NCBI GenBank assembly: GCA_001770815.1
Contig: MESD01000022.1
Span: forward strand, 1-36,933
Length of the DNA stretch: 36,933 bases
Source of the DNA: Burkholderiales bacterium RIFCSPHIGHO2_12_FULL_69_20
Lineage (GTDB): Bacteria > Pseudomonadota > Gammaproteobacteria > Burkholderiales > Burkholderiaceae_C
Direction of reading: 5' to 3'
Part shown: positions 31,814-36,933 of the stretch, one piece after another
How the letters are laid out: every line of letters starts with the position of its first letter
Numbering within the stretch: position 1 is the first letter of the stretch
Program-made: the position numbers and the translations under genes
The notes under the pieces: model-generated
What the model saw: only the letters and a program-made list of their open reading frames with translations
Told to the model about the DNA's origin: nothing
Databases searched by the model: none

Positions 31814-32871
31814 GCGTGGGTCCTCTGGGCGGCGGGCAGGGGCAGGGCGCCGCTGGTCACGGCTGGCCACAGCGCGCCGGCGCCACCGGCGCAGACCGCC
31901 TGGCCCAGCCGCTGCGTCCAGTGGCCCTGGTTGCCGAACTCGCTGCGCCAGGACCAGAGCCGGCGGGTCAGGTGTTGCAGCGCATGTTCATGGGTGAAGC
32001 CGATGGCGCCATGCACGGCATGGGCCATGCCGGCCACGACACCGGCGGCTTCGGCGCTGACAATCTTGGCCGTCGCGATGGCAAACGGCGACCAGGCTAC
32101 GGCCGAATCAGCAAACGCGGCCTCCGCGGCAACCGCCGCGCAACCGGCCTGCTCGGCCATCACCGCCAACTGGTGCTGGATGGCCTGGAACGAGGCGATC
32201 GGTTTGCCGAATTGCACGCGCTCGGTGGCGTACTGCACGCTCAAGGCCAGTGCGGTTTCCAGCGCGCCGGCGCATTGCGCACTGCGCAGCATCGCCCCGC
32301 CCAGCCAGATCGACTCGGGCGTCAGGTCGACCGGCAGCGGGGCGCTGGCCAGCGGCGTGGCGCCGTCGAAGACCAGATCGTCACGTGGCTCGCCGGCGAT
32401 GTTCTGCTTGGCCGAGACGCTGGCCTGGCGTGGATCGAGCAGCAACAGCATCGGCACGGCGCCGCCCGTGATGGCCACCACGCCCGTCGCATGCCGACCC
32501 CAGGGGACGTCGGCCAGGCGGCCATGCGCGCGCCCGGCCTGCAGCGACAGATCGGCCAGGGGCGCTACCGTCAGCGGCTCGTTGCGCGCATCCAGTCCGC
32601 AGCGGGCGAGCAGTGCGTTGGCCAGCAGCGCCTCGGGCAGCGGCAGCGGCAGCGCATGGCGCCCCGCAGCCCGCACTACGACGTACAGGTCTTCCCAGCC
32701 GGCATCGGCGCCGCCCAGCAACTCCGGCGCGGCGGCCACGGCAAAGCCGGATTCCTCCACAGCGGCCCACAGGGCCGCAGGCCAGACGCCGGTTTCGCAC
32801 TCGCGCAGCAGCGCCGGCGTGACCCGATCGGAAAGCAGGCGCTCGAGGGTGGATTCAAACAGTTCGCGCAT
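31810..32871 (-). CDS. Acyl-CoA dehydrogenase, smaller subunit-like (pair member 2)
   Basis: A 353-residue divergent acyl-CoA dehydrogenase-fold protein. The N-terminal helix domain (M-R-E-L-F-E-S-T-L-E-R-L-L), the conserved E-R-V-Q-F-G-K-P-I turn and the H-G-A-I-G-F-T-x-E helix are visible. The middle domain is reduced and the usual C-terminal G-G-T-x-E-I segment is missing. This matches the partner subunits of alpha2-beta2 heterotetrameric acyl-CoA dehydrogenases of steroid side-chain breakdown in actinobacteria (FadE28/FadE29 type), where two adjacent genes encode unequal subunits. The upstream gene at 32877 would be the partner. ATG 32871 is chosen, though a GTG at 32880 overlapping the upstream stop is equally placed. 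It overlaps the crotonase gene by 4 bp. Confidence 0.9.
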   Translation of the reverse strand: MRELFESTLERLLSDRVTPALLRECETGVWPAALWAAVEESGFAVAAAPELLGGADAGWEDLYVVVRAAGRHALPLPLPEALLANALLARCGLDARNEPLTVAPLADLSLQAGRAHGRLADVPWGRHATGVVAITGGAVPMLLLLDPRQASVSAKQNIAGEPRDDLVFDGATPLASAPLPVDLTPESIWLGGAMLRSAQCAGALETALALSVQYATERVQFGKPIASFQAIQHQLAVMAEQAGCAAVAAEAAFADSAVAWSPFAIATAKIVSAEAAGVVAGMAHAVHGAIGFTHEHALQHLTRRLWSWRSEFGNQGHWTQRLGQAVCAGGAGALWPAVTSGALPLPAAQRTHA

Positions 32872-32876
32872 GGGGT

Positions 32877-34043
32877 TCACCGCAAGCCGAGGCCGCGCGC
32901 GATGATGCCGCGCAGGATTTCGCGCGTGCCACCGCGCAGGGAGAACGACGGCGCCATCTGCATCAGCGCGGCCAGCACCTGGGCATGGTTGCTGCCACCG
33001 CCCACGGCGGGCGCCTGGTCGAGCACGGCTTGGGCGATCTCCGGCAGGTCCTGTTCGAACACGGCGCCCAAGTCCTTGACGCAGGATGCTGCCCAGGCCG
33101 GGTTCTGGCCCGCCGCCAGTTCGGCAGTCACGGCCAGCGACATCTGTCGCAGCGCCACCAGTCGGGCAGTCAGGCGGCCGATCTCGCGTGCCTGCAGCGC
33201 ATCAGGTTTCGGGCCCACGGCGTCGATCAGCGTGTGCAGCAGGGCGATGCTGCTCAGGAAACGCTCGGGGCCGCTGCGCTCGAAAGCCAGCTCGGCCGTC
33301 ACCTGCTGCCAGCCTTCGCCTTCAGTGCCGATCAGCGCGGCGTCCCTCAGGCGCACGTTGTCGAAGTACACCTCGTTGAAGTGCTGGCTGCCCGACAGGT
33401 CGGTGATCGGCCGCACCGTGACGCCGGGTGCCTTCAAGTCGACGATGAACTGCGACATGCCGCCGTGGCGGTCGGCCGGCTTTTCGCCCGTTCTCACCAG
33501 GGCAATCATGTACTGCGAGTAGTGGGCGTTGGTGGTCCACACCTTCTGGCCGTTGAGCACCCAGGCCGCGCTTGCACCGTCCCCTTCGCGCACCGCCCGG
33601 CTGCGGATGGACGCCAGGTCGGAGCCCGAGTTCGGCTCGCTCATGCCGATGCAGAAATACAGCTCGCCGCGGCAGATGCCGGGCAGGTAGGCCTCGCGCT
33701 GGGCCTCGGTGCCGTAGCGCAGGATCAGCGGCCCGCTCTGCCGGTCGGCGATCCAGTGCGCCGACACCGGTGCGCCGGCGGCCAGCAGTTCCTCGATCAC
33801 CACGTAGCGCGCCCACGGGCCGGCTTCGTGGCCGCCGTAGCACTTGGGCAGCGCCATGCCAATCCAGCCGCGGCGGCCAAGCTCGCGGCTGAATGCCGGG
33901 TCGGCGCCCATCCACGAGTCGGCGCGCCGCAGCGCCGGGCGATCCTTGAGCGCGTCGGCCAGGAAGGCGCGCACCTGTTGGCGCAGTGGCTCGGTCTCGG
34001 CCGGGATGCGCTGGTGGCGGAAGGTTCGGATCGGCAGGTCCAT
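32877..34043 (-). CDS. Acyl-CoA dehydrogenase, larger subunit-like (pair member 1)
   Basis: A 388-residue acyl-CoA dehydrogenase. It has the M-S-E-P-N-S-G-S-D-L segment of the middle domain, the flavin contact V-W-T-T-N-A, F-N-E-V-Y-F-D-N-V-R, a candidate catalytic Glu in L-A-F-E-R-S-G, and the C-terminal R-G-G-T-R-E-I-L-R-G-I-I-A-R. It lies only 5 bp from the smaller acyl-CoA dehydrogenase-fold gene, so the two probably form a heteromer. It begins 21 bp after the amidohydrolase stop. Such unequal pairs act on bulky CoA thioesters, for example steroid side chains. That supports a large cyclic or branched substrate for the window, without proving it. Confidence 0.94.
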   Translation of the reverse strand: MDLPIRTFRHQRIPAETEPLRQQVRAFLADALKDRPALRRADSWMGADPAFSRELGRRGWIGMALPKCYGGHEAGPWARYVVIEELLAAGAPVSAHWIADRQSGPLILRYGTEAQREAYLPGICRGELYFCIGMSEPNSGSDLASIRSRAVREGDGASAAWVLNGQKVWTTNAHYSQYMIALVRTGEKPADRHGGMSQFIVDLKAPGVTVRPITDLSGSQHFNEVYFDNVRLRDAALIGTEGEGWQQVTAELAFERSGPERFLSSIALLHTLIDAVGPKPDALQAREIGRLTARLVALRQMSLAVTAELAAGQNPAWAASCVKDLGAVFEQDLPEIAQAVLDQAPAVGGGSNHAQVLAALMQMAPSFSLRGGTREILRGIIARGLGLR

Positions 34044-34064
34044 GGCGCTGCGGTCAGGCCGCGA

Positions 34065-35372
34065 TCAAAGCGCGGTGCCAGCGTCGGCCGAGGCGAACAT
34101 CCGGTTGATGTCGCCCGAGGTGACCGGTTTTTCGGCCTCACGCAGCGGCGCGGCGCCGCCCATGCCCACGGCCGGCTCGATGCTGACGTGCTTGGCTTGT
34201 GCCTTCAAGGCGCCGACGGTGCAGTTCTCGCGGCCCAGGATCGCGAAGGGGTCGTACGAGAACTCGCGCATCGTGTTCAGGTGGGTGATCTTGTTGATCA
34301 CCTCGTCGCTCAGGTGCTGGGCCTGGCGCCAGAACACATTGGCCGACTCCGGCCAGGTGCAGTCGGAGTGCGGGTAGTCGCATTCCCAGGTCACCTTGTC
34401 GACGTTGATCGCATCCAGGTTCTTCAGGCCGAATGCATCCTCGATGAAGCAGGTGATGATGTGCTCGTTGAAGATGTCGCTGGGCTTCTTGTCGCCGAAG
34501 TTCGAGTGGGTCCAGGCATGGTGGTGGTTGTGCGTAAAGTCGGCGCGCTCCAGTAGGTAGGGGATCCAGCCGATGCCGCCCTCGGACAGCGCCATGCGCA
34601 GCTTGGGGTACTTCTTCCACATCGGCGCCCAGATCCAGTCGGCCGCCGAGTTGGCGATCGAGATCGGCATCGAGGTGATCCAGGCGTCGATCGGCGACTC
34701 GTCGGACGCATGCGCAGCCTTGGCGCCGGTTCCGATGTGGCAGCAGATCACCACGTTGTTGTCGGCGCAGGCCTTCCACAGCGGATCCCAATGGTCGTTG
34801 TGGATCGACGGGTAGCCGTGCACCGTGGGGTTGTCCGACAGCGTCAGCGCGTGCACCCCCAGCTTGGCCATGCGTGCCACCTCGGCTGCGGCAGCGTTCA
34901 TGTCGAACCACGGCACCATCATCAGCGGGATGAAACGCCCAGGTGCGGCGTTGCACCAGTCTTGCAGATGCCAGTCGTTGTAGGCCTGGATCGCGGCCAG
35001 CGAGACGCCGCGGTCTTCGTAGGTCTGGAAGCGCTGGCCGGCAAAACCGGGGAAGGTGGGAAAGCACAGCGAGCCCAGCACGCCGTTGGCGTTCATGTCG
35101 TCGACGCGGGCCGCGATGTCCCAGGTGCCTCGGCGCATCTGCTCGTAGCCCAGCGGCTCCATGCCGTATTCCTCTTTCGGTCGGCCGACCACCGAGTTCA
35201 GGCCCATGTAGCCGGTGGCACGCTCTTCGAACACCCAGACATCGCGCCCGTTCTTCTTCTCGACCCGGGGTTCGCGGCCCTTGTACTTGGCGGGCATGTG
35301 GCGCGCGAAGGCGTTCGGCGGCTCGATCGCGTGATCATCGACGCTGACAAGGATGAGATCTTCGAGTTTCAT
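34065..35372 (-). CDS. Amidohydrolase-2 family metal-dependent hydrolase
   Basis: A 435-residue TIM-barrel protein of the amidohydrolase-2/ACMSD-like group. The N-terminal metal motif is S-V-D-D-H (Asp12, His14). Further ligands are likely in I-C-C-H-I-G-T-G, and the catalytic Asp in W-E-C-D-Y-P-H-S-D. Group members hydrolyse or decarboxylate small and cyclic carboxylates; many unassigned ones sit in P450 and acyl-CoA catabolic clusters. The ATG at 35372 follows a GGAGG site at 7 nt and opens the six-gene minus-strand operon (amidohydrolase, two acyl-CoA dehydrogenases, crotonase, acyl-CoA dehydrogenase, ferredoxin). A third operator-like element lies about 80 bp upstream. The exact reaction is not assignable; ring hydrolysis of a diketone-like intermediate is one possibility. 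Confidence 0.9.
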   Translation of the reverse strand: MKLEDLILVSVDDHAIEPPNAFARHMPAKYKGREPRVEKKNGRDVWVFEERATGYMGLNSVVGRPKEEYGMEPLGYEQMRRGTWDIAARVDDMNANGVLGSLCFPTFPGFAGQRFQTYEDRGVSLAAIQAYNDWHLQDWCNAAPGRFIPLMMVPWFDMNAAAAEVARMAKLGVHALTLSDNPTVHGYPSIHNDHWDPLWKACADNNVVICCHIGTGAKAAHASDESPIDAWITSMPISIANSAADWIWAPMWKKYPKLRMALSEGGIGWIPYLLERADFTHNHHHAWTHSNFGDKKPSDIFNEHIITCFIEDAFGLKNLDAINVDKVTWECDYPHSDCTWPESANVFWRQAQHLSDEVINKITHLNTMREFSYDPFAILGRENCTVGALKAQAKHVSIEPAVGMGGAAPLREAEKPVTSGDINRMFASADAGTAL

Positions 35373-35438
35373 CGGGGCCTCCGGGGCGAAAGGGACCGCA
35401 GCAGGCGGACCCGGTTGGCGATAGCAGGGAGCTGCATG

Positions 35439-35454
35439 CTAGTTCGTAAACTAG
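35439..35454. promoter_or_regulatory. 6-bp-arm inverted repeat upstream of the amidohydrolase operon
   Basis: CTAGTT-CGTA-AACTAG has exact 6-bp arms around a 4-bp centre, about 67 bp before the amidohydrolase ATG. It abuts site 3 and could be an operator for the divergent-side IclR regulator or part of the promoter. TAGTTTA within it also recurs, on the same strand, beside site 2. Confidence 0.45.
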
Positions 35455-35476
35455 ACAGAATCAACAAGAATGTTCA
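35452..35476. promoter_or_regulatory. Operator-like element upstream of the amidohydrolase operon (site 3)
   Basis: TAGACA-N13-TGTTCA keeps the spacing of sites 1 and 2, with one imperfect arm. Read on the minus strand, the 36 bp from 35476 to 35441 match 23 of 36 positions of the 36 bp from 27876 to 27841 (site 2), including CTT after the first arm, the TGT(T/C)TAGTTTA stretch and a terminal ACT. This extended match makes the degenerate arm more credible. Confidence 0.5.
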
Positions 35477-35580
35477 GATTGCGCTGCCGTCGCGATCAAA
35501 CCCAGGGTAAGTACCTGGGTGGCCGGGCCACCCAGTGGCGGGTGAGGGGCGCCGCGGAACGACGCGGTCCGACGAACGGC

Positions 35581-36411
35581 TCAGAACAGCACGGCTTCGA
35601 GCCGGTGGCCCAGGTCGCGCAGTGCCTCGCCGACGATCTCGATCTCGGCATCGCTGCGCTGGCCGCGGATCATCACCGCCGAGACGGTGTAGGCGATGTG
35701 CCCGGTCTGGTCACAGACCGGGGCTGCCACCGCCAGCACGCCGGCGGAGAAGTAACCGTCGTCGGCCGCCCAGCCGCGTCGCCGTGCGCGGTTGACCTCG
35801 CGCAGGTAGGTATCGAAGGACAGCGGGCGCGCCCAGCGGATCGGCTCGAAGGCCTGCCGAAGTTCGTCGTCGGTCAAGCCCATGCGCCCAACGAACAGGC
35901 GCCCGCTGGCGCCCATCAGCACAGGTAGACGCTGGCCGGCGGGCATGTCGATGTGCAGGTCGGTGGGGCTCGACTCGGAGTGCACCAGCACGATGCGGTC
36001 CGGCCCCATGCGCCGCCACAAGGTGACGGTGACGCCGAAGCGCGCGGCCACCTCGCGCATCGGCGGCAAGGCCCCCTGCAACCGCTGCCCCTGGGTGACG
36101 AGTTGCTCCACCAGCCTCGCCAGGCCGATGCCGGCCGAGTAGGTCTTGGACAGCGGGTTGAAGTCCACCACGTCTTCGGCCACCAGCGTGCGCAGGATGT
36201 TGAAGCAGGTGCTGGGGTTGATCGAGAGGTGCCGGGCAATGTCGGCTGCCCGCTCGGGTGCGCCCTTGTGCGTCAGGTAGCGCAGGATGCGAACGGCGTT
36301 GACAACCGGCTTGACGATCACGCCGGCCGACGCGCGTGAAGCCGGCGAAGTCTCGTTGGCGTCGTCGGGTTCGATCGACCGGGTGGATTGAGTGGGTTCG
36401 GCGTGGGGCAT
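35581..36411 (-). CDS. IclR-family transcriptional regulator
   Basis: A 276-residue regulator. After a ~30-residue polar N-terminus comes a winged helix-turn-helix (V-V-N-A-V-R-I-L-R-Y-L, R-A-A-D-I-A-R-H-L-S-I-N-P-S-T-C-F-N-I-L-R-T-L). It is followed by the IclR effector domain with the G-x-S-G-R-L-F-type segment (L-M-G-A-S-G-R-L-F-V) and A-V-A-A-P-V-C-D-Q-T-G-H-I. IclR proteins usually sense a pathway intermediate. The ATG at 36411 is used because the in-frame start at 36468 is TTG with no ribosome site. It sits 208 bp from the amidohydrolase operon on the same strand and is divergent from the 3Fe-4S ferredoxin, so either unit may be a target (inference). Confidence 0.94.
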   Translation of the reverse strand: MPHAEPTQSTRSIEPDDANETSPASRASAGVIVKPVVNAVRILRYLTHKGAPERAADIARHLSINPSTCFNILRTLVAEDVVDFNPLSKTYSAGIGLARLVEQLVTQGQRLQGALPPMREVAARFGVTVTLWRRMGPDRIVLVHSESSPTDLHIDMPAGQRLPVLMGASGRLFVGRMGLTDDELRQAFEPIRWARPLSFDTYLREVNRARRRGWAADDGYFSAGVLAVAAPVCDQTGHIAYTVSAVMIRGQRSDAEIEIVGEALRDLGHRLEAVLF

Positions 36412-36672
36412 GGGCAAGGGGCAGAGGGCTGCGTTGCCGGGCAGCAAGTGCGATGGCGAAGTCAGCAATTCTAATTTCAGGAGCGTATTCTCAGAACCGA
36501 ATTCCCATCCGCATCAACCCGAAGGCTGGAACGGCGCTCTGGGGTGAGTTCAGTTGGCCGGGATCGAGCAGCTACATCGGGTCAACCCTTGCAAAAACAG
36601 TGACACTAAGTGAGAAACTGTGCACATCAATTAGGACGCCCACAGCGGTGCCTTCCACTCACAGGAGCTGAC
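36412..36672. other. Divergent region between IclR gene and 3Fe-4S ferredoxin
   Basis: This 261-bp region holds no gene. An imperfectly nested dyad lies at 36597-36621 (ACAGT-N15-ACTGT, with CACT-A-AGTG inside at 36604-36612), about 50 bp before the ferredoxin ATG, and is a candidate regulator site. The site 1-type element was not found here. Confidence 0.4.
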
Positions 36673-36897
36673 ATGAGTTCAAGCGGTAAGAAGGTGTTGC
36701 GGGTCATCGCGGATCGCAGCCGTTGCTGCGGATACGGGCTGTGCGCCCAGATGTGCCCGGAGATCTACAAGCTGGACGAGGATGGCCTCGTCGTACTGGC
36801 CACCGACACGGTGCCCGAGGGACTGGAGGAAGAAGCCCGTGAAGGTGCTGCCGCCTGCCCGGCCGAGGCGCTGGTGATCGAAGAAGTCAACGACTGA
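36673..36897 (+). CDS. 3Fe-4S ferredoxin, P450-associated type
   Basis: A 74-residue ferredoxin. The cluster motif is R-C-C-G-Y-G-L-C-A-Q-M-C-P with a distal A-C-P: Cys18-x5-Cys24 and Cys62-Pro. The position that would hold the second cysteine of a 4Fe-4S site is Tyr21, which indicates a 3Fe-4S cluster, as in actinobacterial P450 ferredoxins. An additional Cys28 occupies a place that is often Ala in relatives. The ATG at 36673 follows AGGAG at 6 nt. It is likely an electron donor to one of the P450s, alongside the unrelated 2Fe-2S ferredoxin. The last bases of the window (AGAAGGATTC) look like a ribosome site for a further plus-strand gene just beyond the end. Confidence 0.96.
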   Translation: MSSSGKKVLRVIADRSRCCGYGLCAQMCPEIYKLDEDGLVVLATDTVPEGLEEEAREGAAACPAEALVIEEVND

Positions 36898-36933
36898 CCG
36901 GCGCACGCGCCGCACTGCAGAAGGATTCATCGT

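Noticed and set aside
29658-34556. Several long plus-strand frames opposite the acyl-CoA dehydrogenase operon
   Set aside because: All lie antisense to genes with complete family motifs and coupled starts. Their translations are rich in Gly, Arg, His and Gln without any recognisable fold.

Overview
The window is high-GC bacterial DNA with tightly packed operons, Shine-Dalgarno-led ATG/GTG/TTG starts and many 4-bp stop/start overlaps. The style suggests a proteobacterium, probably of the Burkholderiales. No rRNA or other taxonomic marker is present, so this is inference. The gene content (cytochromes P450, 3Fe-4S ferredoxin, phytoene-desaturase-like flavoproteins, DapB-like reductase, WS/DGAT, ArsA-like ATPases, paired acyl-CoA dehydrogenases) looks like the lipid and terpenoid/steroid catabolic islands best known from actinobacteria and sphingomonads. 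There is no tRNA, rRNA, CRISPR array or recognisable insertion sequence.

Layout. (1) About 1-7817, minus strand: one operon that begins with a TetR-type regulator, then a phytoene-desaturase-like flavoprotein, a 32-codon ORF, an SDR, two P450s, an unrecognised protein, two NTF2-like proteins and the first codons of another gene. (2) 8241-9065, plus: an SDR divergent from the TetR gene. (3) 9119-10456, minus: a DapB-like reductase pseudogene with two in-frame nonsense codons. (4) 11250-22207, plus: ALDH, GMC oxidoreductase, ALDH, WS/DGAT acyltransferase, alpha/beta hydrolase, acyl-CoA synthetase, SDR and an intact DapB-like reductase. (5) 22529-27002, plus: a two-helix membrane protein, an overlapping pair of ArsA-like ATPases and a second phytoene-desaturase-like flavoprotein. 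(6) 27313-27833, minus: an internally deleted acyl-CoA-dehydrogenase-fold pseudogene, divergent from a third P450 (28052-29332, plus). (7) 29487-35372, minus: amidohydrolase, two acyl-CoA dehydrogenases, crotonase, a third acyl-CoA dehydrogenase and a 2Fe-2S ferredoxin. (8) An IclR regulator (minus) divergent from a 3Fe-4S ferredoxin (plus).

A working model, by inference: the P450s with their ferredoxins hydroxylate a lipophilic substrate. GMC, SDR and ALDH enzymes oxidise the alcohol to an acid. The acyl-CoA synthetase activates it, the acyl-CoA dehydrogenases and crotonase shorten or desaturate it, and the amidohydrolase hydrolyses an intermediate. The WS/DGAT and alpha/beta hydrolase could store and release acyl groups as esters. 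The substrate cannot be read from the sequence, and no ferredoxin reductase is in the window.

The most notable non-coding signal is a 25-bp operator-like element, T(G/A)AACA-N13-TGTT(C/T)A. It is perfect upstream of the TetR gene and recurs, more degenerate, before the divergent SDR, between the ACAD pseudogene and the third P450, and before the amidohydrolase operon. This suggests one TetR regulon tying the separate transcription units together.
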